DNA of 64,000 bases from an uncultured Acidobacteriota bacterium. Lineage in GTDB: Bacteria; Acidobacteriota; Terriglobia; Terriglobales; Acidobacteriaceae. The notes beneath the pieces were generated by a model that did no database searches, was not told the origin of the DNA, and saw only the letters and a list, made by a program, of their open reading frames with translations. The position numbers and the translations under genes are program-made. The stretch covers positions 186,001 through 250,000 of the forward strand of contig CAILAC010000016.1 in NCBI GenBank assembly GCA_903832055.1. The letters run 5' to 3'. Shown piece after piece: positions 25,968 to 34,746 of this stretch; positions within the stretch are counted from its first letter, which is position 1; every line of letters begins with the position of its first letter.

Positions 25968-26804
25968 CTAGTTCACCGGATTGAGAGTGCGCGACCAGCG
26001 AGTATCAGTAATGAAATGTAGGGCGACGTGGCCCATCCAGGCGACCCGGTCAAAGATTCCGGTCCTATCCATCTGCGAGTCGGGCGTTTTGAATGACCAA
26101 TAGTTAAACAAGGGTCGGCCGACGATGTTGGCGCGGGGCACAAAACCCCAGAAGCGAGAGTCAAGGCTGTTGTGACGATGGTCGCCCATCATGAAGAACA
26201 TGCCCTCGGGAACCACCATGTCATTGCCCTGAATGTGGGTAGGCAGGTCCACGGCCCACTCGGCGGTTACGCCGTTGGCTTCAGAAGTCGGAACAGCCGG
26301 GAAATCATCGATGTATGGAGAGTAGAAGTCTTCTGGCCACAGCTTTGCCTTGGGTTCATTTTGAGCAACGCCGTTGAGAATCACCACGCCATTGCGCAGG
26401 TGAATATGGTCTCCCGGAATCCCGACCAGCCGCTTTACTAGGAACATATCCGGTTCACCCGGCTTGAGGAAGACGACAATATCGCCGCGCTTCGGCTCGC
26501 GATAGTGAACCAGTGGCATCCATGAGGCCCGGGGTGCGAGCGTAATGCGATCCACCAGCAGGTGATCTCCAACCAGCAGAGTGTTTTCCATGGAACCGGA
26601 AGGGATGACGAAATTCTGAGCCAGGAATGTCAGGATAAAAAGCCCGATTACCAGCACGGAACAGATACTTGCCAGCGCTTCGAGGGGAGTTTCCTCAACC
26701 CTTTCCTGGCTGGGGACTTCACCCTTCTGGTCGCTCCGCTTATCATCGTTCGACTCGGGCGAAACGCCCTCAGCCGAGGTGGGAGCTGCTTTCTCAGCGA
26801 TCAT
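25968..26804 (-). CDS. lepB: Signal peptidase I (first of two paralogues)
   Basis: This serine/lysine protease of the inner membrane removes signal peptides. After a charged cytoplasmic N-terminus one helix (about 48-68) leads to catalytic Ser in 'IPSGSMENTLLVGD' and catalytic Lys in 'FLVKRLVGIPGD'. The C-terminal box is 'GDHRHNSLDSRFWG'. I chose ATG 26804 (278 residues) because AAGGAA precedes it by 6 nt; GTG starts upstream are possible. The long inserted loop (about 150-185) differs from its neighbour. It sits between the second lepB and asmA in an rnc-lepB-lepB-asmA-HAD operon. Confidence 0.93.
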   Translation of the reverse strand: MIAEKAAPTSAEGVSPESNDDKRSDQKGEVPSQERVEETPLEALASICSVLVIGLFILTFLAQNFVIPSGSMENTLLVGDHLLVDRITLAPRASWMPLVHYREPKRGDIVVFLKPGEPDMFLVKRLVGIPGDHIHLRNGVVILNGVAQNEPKAKLWPEDFYSPYIDDFPAVPTSEANGVTAEWAVDLPTHIQGNDMVVPEGMFFMMGDHRHNSLDSRFWGFVPRANIVGRPLFNYWSFKTPDSQMDRTGIFDRVAWMGHVALHFITDTRWSRTLNPVN

Positions 26805-26940
26805 TTTCTGTTCCTTGGCCACTATCCCTTTGCCCCGCCTTTTCCGGCTCACGCCGTGCCCTGAATTCCCTACGCATTGCGAGGCCAGGGGGTTCCTGAT
26901 GATCGGTTTCGAATTTGCAAGCGATTGAACCCGCGATGCT

Positions 26941-27798
26941 TTAGTGCACTACGTGAAAGAATCGCTTCCAGCGTGCAAAGCCCTTGAGGTGCGCCGAAAC
27001 ATCGTTGTCGTGCCCAAGTCTATCATCCGAGGCCTGTTGAATATCGGTCCGCGATGGCCGCGTCAGGGAGAAGTAAATTACCAGCGGCCGCGCGATAATC
27101 TGGCTGCGCGCAACAAAGCCCCAGTACCGGGAATCGCGACTGTGGTTGCGGTTGTCACCCAGCATGAAATACTGCCCGGCGGGAACCACGAGTTCCCCCT
27201 GTTCAGTATCCTGCTGCAACGTCTTCCACCAGCCCGGTTCCACGCCGGGGTCGCTGTAGACCTGAGTTGGAAAGTGGTCAAGATAGGGATTGGCGGTGGT
27301 TGGCTCGAATGCGGCATATGGCTCACTCAGGGGCCGCCCGTTGACCTGTACCTGTCCGTTATCAATCCGAATGTGGTCGCCGGGGAGACCGATGACGCGC
27401 TTGACGAGGTAATCCCGGGAGTTCAACGGCGAGTGAAACGTCACAATCTCCCCGCGTTCCACTTCAGCATACGGCAGGATGCGCTGCCAGATACCTGCAG
27501 GTGCCAGAGCGGATCGATTCATGAGCAGGAAGTCGCCGACCAGGAGCGTATGTTCCATGCTCTCAGAAGGGATGACCATCGGCTGCGCGAGAAACGTGAG
27601 GACAAAGAGCGCGACGATGATGGTCCTGAGCAGCGACGAGAGAGCCTCTGAGACTCCATGGCCGAAGTCCTGGGGAATAACCTTTGTGGCTTGGGCGGGA
27701 TGAACAGGCGCATCAGAAATCGACTGGGCAGCGATGGGTCCCGCGCTGCTCATCGCAGCCTGTTCAGGATCCGTCGTCGAAGTCGTCATCGTGTTCAT
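26941..27798 (-). CDS. lepB: Signal peptidase I (second paralogue)
   Basis: The 285-residue protein has a membrane helix (about 60-80), catalytic Ser in 'IPSESMEHTLLVGD', Lys in 'YLVKRVIGLPGDHI', and 'LGDNRNHSRDSRYWGF'. Both residues of the dyad are present, so it should be active. Its ATG overlaps the RNase III stop (TGA), coupling the two. The two LepB copies share the core but differ in the N-terminus and the periplasmic loop, pointing to an old duplication with divergence. Confidence 0.93.
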   Translation of the reverse strand: MNTMTTSTTDPEQAAMSSAGPIAAQSISDAPVHPAQATKVIPQDFGHGVSEALSSLLRTIIVALFVLTFLAQPMVIPSESMEHTLLVGDFLLMNRSALAPAGIWQRILPYAEVERGEIVTFHSPLNSRDYLVKRVIGLPGDHIRIDNGQVQVNGRPLSEPYAAFEPTTANPYLDHFPTQVYSDPGVEPGWWKTLQQDTEQGELVVPAGQYFMLGDNRNHSRDSRYWGFVARSQIIARPLVIYFSLTRPSRTDIQQASDDRLGHDNDVSAHLKGFARWKRFFHVVH

Positions 27799-28619
27799 GA
27801 TTCGACTGGCTCCTCGGTTGTCGACCGCCCCGTCAGCAACTCCAGGGTACGCCGCGCCGCTTCCTGCTCTGCCTTCTTTTTGGTTCTACCCATTCCGCTG
27901 GCAAGCGACTCGCCTACCTCGCCATCGGCATCGCGCAGGCGTAACTCAACATGAAAACGCTTGCGATGGTCAGGACCACTCTCACTCTCGACAAGATACA
28001 CCGGTAAGCCAGCGTGCGTCGCCTGTAAATACTCCTGCAGAGCTGACTTGTGATCGCCCAGTGCTGCCCCGGAACGCAGTTCCCGCGCCAGTTCATCGGC
28101 CGCCTGACCGAGGATGTGCTTCCGGGCAAACTCTCTGACCGGCTGCAGTGCGCCGTCGGTGCCAGCAGATTTTCCGCCATCCAGATACATGGCTGCGATG
28201 ACTGCCTCCATGGCGTTGGCAAGAATCGCCGACTTGCGGCGACCGCCCGACCGGTCTTCGCCCTTGCCGAGCAGTAAATGGTCGCCCAGTCCAATCGCCT
28301 GTGCAACGATGGCCATATTACGCCGGCTCACCAACTGCGCCCGCAGCCGCGTCAACTCGCCCTCCTGCCAACTGGGGTGACGAAGATAAAGGCTCTCAGC
28401 GACAACCAGCCCGAGAACAGCATCACCGAGAAACTCGAGGCGCTCGTTGTCGGCAGGCTCGCTTTCTTCTGCCTTGCCGGGGGATTCCATCGCCAGTTCA
28501 TAAGCCTGGGAGCGGTGAGTCAGGGCTCGTATCAGCAGTTCGGGGCGCGCAAATGTGTATCCCAGTGCAGCTTCCAGACTGGATAATTCCGCGGATTGGC
28601 CCAACGCAGATGCACACAT
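27795..28619 (-). CDS. rnc: Ribonuclease III
   Basis: The 274-residue enzyme cuts double-stranded RNA in rRNA and mRNA processing. The catalytic signature 'NERLEFLGDAVLGLVVAE' (about 57-74) is present, with the second acidic cluster 'LANAMEAVIAAMYLD' (about 130). A C-terminal double-stranded RNA-binding domain (about 190-262) ends with 'GRTKKKAEQEAARRTLELL'. ATG 28619 is chosen so that translation starts at the RNase domain; a long upstream extension has no homology. It heads the operon with two signal peptidases, an association often seen for lepB-rnc. Confidence 0.93.
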   Translation of the reverse strand: MCASALGQSAELSSLEAALGYTFARPELLIRALTHRSQAYELAMESPGKAEESEPADNERLEFLGDAVLGLVVAESLYLRHPSWQEGELTRLRAQLVSRRNMAIVAQAIGLGDHLLLGKGEDRSGGRRKSAILANAMEAVIAAMYLDGGKSAGTDGALQPVREFARKHILGQAADELARELRSGAALGDHKSALQEYLQATHAGLPVYLVESESGPDHRKRFHVELRLRDADGEVGESLASGMGRTKKKAEQEAARRTLELLTGRSTTEEPVES

Positions 28620-28680
28620 ACCACTCTCATGGTAGACGCAAATCGGGATGGAATGGCTGCTCGTGGGCAAACCTCTTCTG

Positions 28681-30504
28681 TTACTTGGGCGAAATACCGT
28701 TGCCAGGCTTGGGTGATTCGGCTGGTTTTCCGCCCGAATTGCTGTCGTCCTGGCCTGTCTGCTTGTCAGAAGGCGCGTCGGAATCCTCTGCGGCGTCAGC
28801 CTCACAGGTATGGCCTTTGACAGAATAGGCCGCTTTGACGCCTCGTTCTGCTGCCAGCCGCGTATCCTGCTGACCGTCACGCACAGCCAGGGCGCTCTTG
28901 TATTCGCTCACTGCCTCATCACGACGGCAATCGAGGTCAAGGATGCGCCCCAGATAGATGTGCGACCACGCCAGAATCCGTGTCTCTTTGGCCGAGGCTA
29001 CCGCCCTCTGAAAACCGGTAATCGCTTCATCGGGGTGCCCGGTAAGGATTGCTGCTCGCGCCAGAATGAAGTTGGCTCGGCCAATGTCGCCTGGATCAGC
29101 TTTGGCTGAGTCCTCTTTGGGTGCAAGCACCAGAGACTGCCGCGCGAGCGCCGAAGCGGTTGCATAATCTCCGGAGGCCAGCCTCGCCTCCGCCAGATCA
29201 AGCCCGGTCAACCGGCGCGCGGCTGTCCGGCGCAGAATGTCCTGGTCAGCCTGCGCATCAAACGTCACCTGCTTTGCGCGGTGTTCTTCATGATCCACAT
29301 CCATACCGTAGACAAGCTCGCCGATCGTGTCCTTGAGGCTGGCCGGATCCTTTTCAAAGTGTGTCAGCTGCTCATAGAAATAGGCGGTCATTACGTATCC
29401 CTGCGCCATCTCATGATGCACCCTGACTTGTCGTATCTGCTCCTGCTTTTGTTGAACGACACCGCGATCATGCTCAATGGTTGCAAAGTCAGATCGCCGC
29501 GCATCAGTGGGAGCCACAAAGTTGGCGATGCCCGTATCCATCGTCCGGGCTTCGACAGCTTTGATCAGGCACTCAACCGTAAGGGCGACAATGTCAGAGC
29601 GATACACGTACTCGAGCGGAGCCTCCCTGACGTCCTTGAGGATGGGCAGGAATCGGTCCATCGCGGTTGCGCGCTGAAACAGCAGCGGCTCGATCAGGTA
29701 ATGCAGGTATGTATGGCGAACGTCGCCCATGCGAATCTCACCGTTGACGGGGGAAACAATGACCACATAGTCCGCGCCGTAAATGCGGGCGTTGATAGTG
29801 CGCGGCGAAAGCTGCGGCTCAACCACCACCAGGAACCGGCGGCCGTCGTAGGTGGAGGCCGGCATCTTCAAGTAGTAGTTGGTGGAGGAAATCATCTTTG
29901 TCAGCGAGTCATGCAGACGATTAACGGCTTCATCATAGCCATGGCGGCTGGTCAGCCAGATTCCGTGCAGATCAATGGCCACCGCAAAATCGCGCAAATA
30001 GGGCAAAATCTCCACTACCTGCGTCGAATCCGGAGGCATCTCGGGCAACTCAACTGAGGTTTCCAACTCCGGAGGAGGCGTCAGGTACAGTGCCAGTGAA
30101 ATGTACTGCGAAACGTCTTTGACCGTACCCGTCATGCGATGCTGGGAGATAAACTGACACACCGCGTCCCGCTTGGCGCGAGCATCTTCGCGGGCGGCAA
30201 ATGCCCGGTTCATTTCGTCGCGAACCCGCTGGCGGGTAGCGTCGCTCTCTTCAAGGCCCTCGTCGTAACCGCAGGCATTCAGCGCCGAAACCATGGTGAA
30301 GAGAGTTTCAGAATTGACCAGCGAGATCGCCGGGCCGTTTGGATCAACGAGCGAAGGCGCTTTCTCCTGGCTGAATGTCGGCCCGGAAGAAGAACTCTGC
30401 GCCGGCTTGCCAGTTTGTGCCATCGCAGCAGGTGCCACCAGGTACGTGCCCGCCAGAGCAAGGCCCATCAAAAGAGCGAAAGACGAGGAAAGTCGAGAAT
30501 TCAT
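28681..30504 (-). CDS. Exported TPR-containing protein of unknown function
   Basis: The product has about 607 residues. MNSRLSSSFALLMGLAL opens a signal peptide ending near AMAQTG; another ATG four codons earlier would serve as well. The centre (about 100-300) is an unrecognised mixed domain ('YYLKMPASTYDGRRFLVVVEPQ'). Residues about 440-560 form TPR-like helices, and the C-terminus is acidic and low-complexity. It probably works in the periplasm. It lies 62 nt upstream of rnc on the same strand. Confidence 0.65.
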   Translation of the reverse strand: MNSRLSSSFALLMGLALAGTYLVAPAAMAQTGKPAQSSSSGPTFSQEKAPSLVDPNGPAISLVNSETLFTMVSALNACGYDEGLEESDATRQRVRDEMNRAFAAREDARAKRDAVCQFISQHRMTGTVKDVSQYISLALYLTPPPELETSVELPEMPPDSTQVVEILPYLRDFAVAIDLHGIWLTSRHGYDEAVNRLHDSLTKMISSTNYYLKMPASTYDGRRFLVVVEPQLSPRTINARIYGADYVVIVSPVNGEIRMGDVRHTYLHYLIEPLLFQRATAMDRFLPILKDVREAPLEYVYRSDIVALTVECLIKAVEARTMDTGIANFVAPTDARRSDFATIEHDRGVVQQKQEQIRQVRVHHEMAQGYVMTAYFYEQLTHFEKDPASLKDTIGELVYGMDVDHEEHRAKQVTFDAQADQDILRRTAARRLTGLDLAEARLASGDYATASALARQSLVLAPKEDSAKADPGDIGRANFILARAAILTGHPDEAITGFQRAVASAKETRILAWSHIYLGRILDLDCRRDEAVSEYKSALAVRDGQQDTRLAAERGVKAAYSVKGHTCEADAAEDSDAPSDKQTGQDDSNSGGKPAESPKPGNGISPK

Positions 30505-30658
30505 ACGCGTACACATCACCACAAAGTCTAGTTCATTTGTCCCGGTCCCGCCGACTTCTGACCCGGCGGGCAGCACCGGTCGAGCGTGCCCGCCCGCAGT
30601 TAGGACTACGGCGAGAGTGGAAACGTAATCCAGACGAACTGCATTGCGGCAAAACGGC

Positions 30659-31945
30659 TCAGGCGAAAGGAGCTTCGAGTGAGTGACTCTGCGGCGTAAA
30701 CAACCGAGCTCCATCGGCGGTAATGTACATGTCGTCTTCCAGGCGAATGCCGAACTCGCCCCGCAGGTACACACCCGGCTCATCAGAGAAGGTCATGCCA
30801 ACCTCAAGCAATTTGGCATTGCCCTTTACCAGGTAGGGCCATTCGTGGCCGTCCATACCGATGCCGTGGCCGACACGATGGGTAAAGTGCGCATAGCCCG
30901 GGCCAAATCCTGCCTCGTCAATCACCTTGCGCGCCGCCGCATCCACCGCGCCGCATGCTACGCCCGGTCTGGCTGCCGCAAGCGCAGCCGATTGTGCCCG
31001 ATGAACCACGTCAAAGACGGTCTTCATGCGGTCCGTCGGCTTCCCTATGACGAAGCTGCGGCTGATATCAGACTCATACCCTTCAACAACGCAGCCATCA
31101 TCAATCAGCACCAGGCTGCCCTCGCGAATGGTCTGCGGCTGGATGGAGCCGTGAGGCAGGGCAGAATAGGCATCCACCTGGCAGCTCGCATCGCCGGGAA
31201 AGCCGATCTGATCGTAGGCCGAGCCAATCCAGTTCTCAACCTGCGCGTTGGTTACGCCGGGCTGAATCGACTTCCACACGGCCTCATACACCTGCAAAGT
31301 CACGTTGTTGGCCAACTGCATCAGGGCCAGCTCAGCGGCGCTTTTGACCGCCCTGCAGCCAGCTGTGACCGGAGTCGCGCTCACCGTCTCAAAAGCAGGA
31401 TTCGCATGCCGCAACTCGTCAGCAAAAACAAACGTGACACGCTCTTCAATCCCCAGTTTGCCGGAGGAGATTCCAAGGTCCTTCAGGCCCTGCGCCAGCA
31501 GCGGATAGGGCGACTCATCCTCCTGCCATGTATAGACGCGCGAATCCTTGCCACCGGGAGCCTTCTGCATCTGTTCGCGGGCACGTTCTTCTTCAAATGC
31601 CGGACACACATAAAAGGGCGCGCCCTTGCGCGGCAGCACACAGATAAAGAGCCGCTCCGAGTTCCACCAGCGAATCCCGGTGAAATAGACCAGCGATGTG
31701 CCGCCGATGAGTACCACCCCATCGAGACCGTTGGCGTGCATCAGATCCTGCGCCCGCGCATAGCGGTGTTCGCGTTCAGCCACTGAAATCGGCTGAGCCT
31801 CGCCTCGGCGATTCTTCAAGGCTGCCAACGCCGGAGGCAGAGTAGAAGGGGCTGCTTGCGCCACAGCGGGCAAGGTAGAGAACACTGAAACTGGCAGCAC
31901 AGAGGCTGCAGCGGAGGCGGTGAGAAAGCGGCGGCGGCTCAACAT
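30659..31945 (-). CDS. M24 family Xaa-Pro-type aminopeptidase, exported
   Basis: This 428-residue enzyme starts at MLSRRRFLTASAAASV, a Tat-like signal with a twin-arginine run and hydrophobic stretch. The creatinase-type N-domain (about 45-200) precedes the pita-bread metallopeptidase domain. Metal ligands are visible: Asp in 'VLIDDG', Asp in 'SDISRSF', His in 'HRVGHGIG', Glu in 'SDEPGVY' and Glu in 'RLEDDMYI'. It removes N-terminal residues next to proline from peptides outside the cytoplasm. Its promoter region is shared with the divergent hydrolase gene. Confidence 0.9.
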   Translation of the reverse strand: MLSRRRFLTASAAASVLPVSVFSTLPAVAQAAPSTLPPALAALKNRRGEAQPISVAEREHRYARAQDLMHANGLDGVVLIGGTSLVYFTGIRWWNSERLFICVLPRKGAPFYVCPAFEEERAREQMQKAPGGKDSRVYTWQEDESPYPLLAQGLKDLGISSGKLGIEERVTFVFADELRHANPAFETVSATPVTAGCRAVKSAAELALMQLANNVTLQVYEAVWKSIQPGVTNAQVENWIGSAYDQIGFPGDASCQVDAYSALPHGSIQPQTIREGSLVLIDDGCVVEGYESDISRSFVIGKPTDRMKTVFDVVHRAQSAALAAARPGVACGAVDAAARKVIDEAGFGPGYAHFTHRVGHGIGMDGHEWPYLVKGNAKLLEVGMTFSDEPGVYLRGEFGIRLEDDMYITADGARLFTPQSHSLEAPFA

Positions 31946-31955
31946 ATGTTTTTCT

Positions 31956-31984
31956 AATGTAACCTGCGCCGGGTTCCGTATACT
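31956..31984. promoter_or_regulatory. Divergent, mutually overlapping -10 boxes
   Basis: TATACT on the plus strand (31979-31984) ends 9 nt before the ATG at 31994. TACATT on the minus strand (31961-31956) ends 10 nt before the ATG at 31945. They are 17 bp apart, so each occupies the -35 position of the other. Neither gene has a ribosome-binding site, fitting leaderless or nearly leaderless transcripts that compete for polymerase. Confidence 0.45.
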
Positions 31985-31993
31985 GCGGGCACA

Positions 31994-34042
31994 ATGAAGT
32001 TCTCTCATCGCTCGCCCGTAATCCTGCTCATCGTCTTCCTCCTTGCCTTGTCGGCTCCGGGCTTTGCGCGTGTGCTGCGTGTCGAGGTTTTGTCGCGCAC
32101 GCCAATCGCCGCGTCTTCCTCGGCTCCCGCAAGCGAGAAAATTCAGGCCCGCGTGTATTTCGCGGTTCATCCCGGCGACCCCCACAATGTGCCCGTCGTG
32201 GATATCGATAAAGCTCCGCGGAACGACAAGGGAGAGGTGGAATTCTCCGCCGACTTGTTCCTGATTCGCCCCATCGCCAAGGGCAATGGCGCACTGCTGC
32301 TTGAGATTCCCAATCGTGGCGGCAAGGGTCTGCTCTCACTCGTGGACGGCGGCAAGGCTGATCCCGCAACCGCTGACGACCTGGGCGACGCCTGGCTGCT
32401 GCGCCAGGGCTTTACCGTCGCCTCGCTGGGCTGGCAATGGGACGCCTCCGCTGGCCCCGGCAGCCTGCGTCTCTACGCCCCCGTCGCCTATGAAGGCAAA
32501 GCGCAAAAGCACATCACCGGCCTGCTACGCGACGACTTTACCCCCTCTGAACCAGCAACCGACTGGCCTCTCGGGCACGTCATGGGCACACGCATCGGCG
32601 GCACGGAGTACGCTGCAGCCGCGCCGGATGATGCCCGCAATGTGCTCACAGTGCGCGACAGCCCGCACGGGGCGCGCCATCTCATTGCCCGCAAAGACTG
32701 GAGCTTTGCGCACCTCGTCAACGGCCAGCTCACCCAAAGTGACAGATATTTCCACCTGAATTCAGGCTTTGAAAAAGGCAAAATCTACGAACTTGTGTAC
32801 GTCGTTCAAGACCCCGTTGTTGCCGGGCTGGGCTTTGCCGCCGTTCGCGATTTTGCCAGTTGGATGAAGCACGCACCCGATGCCATCGCACCAGTCCAAC
32901 TGGTCTACGCAGCAGGCATATCGCAGTGTGGACGCTTTCTGCGGGACTTCCTCTACCAGGGCTTCAACGCCGATGAGTCGAATCTCATTGCTCTGGACGG
33001 AGTGCTGGCCCACGTTGGCGGCGCAGGCCGTGGCAGCTTCAACTACCGGTTTGCCCAGCCCTCCCGCGACGCCCAGCCAATGTCATCCATTGACTGGCCA
33101 ACGGATATTTTTCCCTTTACCGACACCTCGGAGCAGGACCCTGTGAACCCGGGCAATGGCAAGTTTGGGCTGCTCGACACCGCGACGGCTCAGCATGTCG
33201 TGCCCAAGATCTTCTTTTCGCACACTTCCTACGAATACTGGGGCCGTGCCGCCTCCCTGATACACACTACGGCGGATGGCAAGCAGGATGCCCCCATCAG
33301 CCCCAATGTGCGCATCTACTTCTACGCAGGCCTGCAGCATTTCTCAGTCCCGTTTCCGCCCCAGGCGGGCACAAACGACCGGCAGGGCCAGCAGTTGCCC
33401 AGCCCTCTGCCGATTCGGTGGTTCTGGCGGGCAATGATTGCCAATATGGATGCCTGGGTACGGACTGGCGCTGCGCCTCCGGCCAGCCGCTACCCCCGCC
33501 TCGCCGACAGTACCCTCGTTCCGCTCACTCGGCTCAATTTTCCAGCGATTCCCGGCCTCAGGCCCCCGGCCAGTGCTGCGCAGGGATGGGAACTGGATTT
33601 CGGACCGAACTGGCGCGGCGGCATTCTCAGCCAGCAGCCACCCACCGTCGGCCCCGCCTACCCCACCCTCGTCCCACAGGTTGATGCAAACGGAAATGAC
33701 CTCGGTGGCATTGCCCTGCCGGAAATTACAGCCCCACTCGCCACCTACACCGGGTGGAACCTCCGCACCGCCACCATGGGCGCGCCCGCAGAGCGGACCG
33801 CCTTTCTGGGATCGTTTGTGCCCTTGCACAGAACAAAGGCAGAAGCGGCTGCGGCGGGCGATTCGCGTCCCGCAATCGAGACGCGTTATAGGGATTACGC
33901 ACAGTACCGCGGCGAATTTCAGAAGGCGCTCGATGGCTTGGTGAAGGAACGCTACATCCTGCCGGAGGATAGCGCCCAGCTAATGGAGCGTTCGCAGCAG
34001 GAATGGGACTGGATCACGCAGACAACGTCAAGGAAGCCTTAG
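31994..34042 (+). CDS. Exported alpha/beta-hydrolase domain protein
   Basis: The 682-residue protein has a signal peptide (about 1-25). The large hydrolase-like fold of the Abhydrolase_10 type includes 'EIPNRGGKGLL' (about 98), 'GISQCGRFLRDFLYQGFN' (about 310-327, the nucleophile-elbow region with Ser in GISQCG) and 'AGLQHFSVPFPPQAGT' (about 449). I expect an esterase/lipase-like activity in the periplasm; the substrate is unknown. Its 3' end overlaps the convergent TetR gene by 29 bp. Confidence 0.8.
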   Translation: MKFSHRSPVILLIVFLLALSAPGFARVLRVEVLSRTPIAASSSAPASEKIQARVYFAVHPGDPHNVPVVDIDKAPRNDKGEVEFSADLFLIRPIAKGNGALLLEIPNRGGKGLLSLVDGGKADPATADDLGDAWLLRQGFTVASLGWQWDASAGPGSLRLYAPVAYEGKAQKHITGLLRDDFTPSEPATDWPLGHVMGTRIGGTEYAAAAPDDARNVLTVRDSPHGARHLIARKDWSFAHLVNGQLTQSDRYFHLNSGFEKGKIYELVYVVQDPVVAGLGFAAVRDFASWMKHAPDAIAPVQLVYAAGISQCGRFLRDFLYQGFNADESNLIALDGVLAHVGGAGRGSFNYRFAQPSRDAQPMSSIDWPTDIFPFTDTSEQDPVNPGNGKFGLLDTATAQHVVPKIFFSHTSYEYWGRAASLIHTTADGKQDAPISPNVRIYFYAGLQHFSVPFPPQAGTNDRQGQQLPSPLPIRWFWRAMIANMDAWVRTGAAPPASRYPRLADSTLVPLTRLNFPAIPGLRPPASAAQGWELDFGPNWRGGILSQQPPTVGPAYPTLVPQVDANGNDLGGIALPEITAPLATYTGWNLRTATMGAPAERTAFLGSFVPLHRTKAEAAAAGDSRPAIETRYRDYAQYRGEFQKALDGLVKERYILPEDSAQLMERSQQEWDWITQTTSRKP

Positions 34043-34613
34043 AGGGAGCCCCCGCAGGCATGCTTGCAGTGGCGGCTGTGAGCCAGGCGTTGAGCCCGAA
34101 TTGGAAACTGGTCAATGGCTTTTCTTCATTGAAGACCTGGGCCTGCTCGAGGGCGGCCATGCCGGCGAGGAAAGCCCATAGGGAGACTGCGGCTTCGCGG
34201 GCCTTGGCGTTGCCTGCAATGCTTGTGACCTTTTCCACGACGAAGATCCAGAGCGCTTGATGCGCTTGCGCGTCCACTTCCGAGAGATTGCAGCGCATCA
34301 TCAGAACTTCGTAAATGGAGGGTCGTTCGCGCGCGAATCGCATGTAGGCGTTGGCCATCGCGCGCACGGCTGCTTCGGGGGACTTCTTTCCGGCTGCGTT
34401 CCGGAGATCAACAAGCAGCAACCGAGCCCCCTCAGCAGAGAGCGCTGCCTCAAGGGCGGCGCGATCAGCAAAGTAGCGGTAGAGAGCGTTTGGAGCGATT
34501 CCAAGCTGGCTGGCAAGCGAGCGCAACGACATGCCGCTCAGGCCGCCCGCTGCGAGTTGCTCCATCGCGGCAGCGAGGATAGCTTCGCGACCGGTCTTGG
34601 ATGGATACGCCAT
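34014..34613 (-). CDS. TetR family transcriptional regulator
   Basis: This 199-residue protein has an N-terminal helix-turn-helix 'AILAAAMEQLAAGGLSGMSLRSLASQLGIAPNALYRYF' (about 11-48) and a C-terminal ligand domain of the TetR_C type. It is transcribed away from a short-chain dehydrogenase gene, with palindromic sites in between, so it probably represses that gene and itself. ATG 34613 gives the standard length. The 3' end overlaps the hydrolase gene. Confidence 0.87.
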   Translation of the reverse strand: MAYPSKTGREAILAAAMEQLAAGGLSGMSLRSLASQLGIAPNALYRYFADRAALEAALSAEGARLLLVDLRNAAGKKSPEAAVRAMANAYMRFARERPSIYEVLMMRCNLSEVDAQAHQALWIFVVEKVTSIAGNAKAREAAVSLWAFLAGMAALEQAQVFNEEKPLTSFQFGLNAWLTAATASMPAGAPSKASLTLSA

Positions 34614-34632
34614 TGCTTTATTTTACGGGAAC

Positions 34633-34642
34633 GGTGTACACC
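34633..34642. promoter_or_regulatory. Palindromic operator near the tetR start
   Basis: GGTGTACACC is a perfect 10-bp palindrome 20 bp upstream of the tetR ATG. The core GTGTAC/GTACAC recurs in the larger site at 34678-34717. A binding site for the adjacent TetR protein is inferred. Confidence 0.5.
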
Positions 34643-34677
34643 TTGAGATTGCCAAAAATAGCTGAATCCGTTGATGC

Positions 34678-34710
34678 ACGCCGTACATCTTTACTCCTGA
34701 TGTACGGCGT
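34678..34710. promoter_or_regulatory. Long inverted-repeat operator between tetR and SDR gene
   Basis: ACGCCGTACATC (34678-34689) and GATGTACGGCGT (34699-34710) are perfect 12-bp arms with a 9-bp centre, lying 36 bp before the SDR start codon. This is a strong candidate for the TetR operator controlling the dehydrogenase gene. Confidence 0.6.
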
Positions 34711-34746
34711 ACACTTTGAAGCAGGAAATTGGAAGGAATTGAAGAG

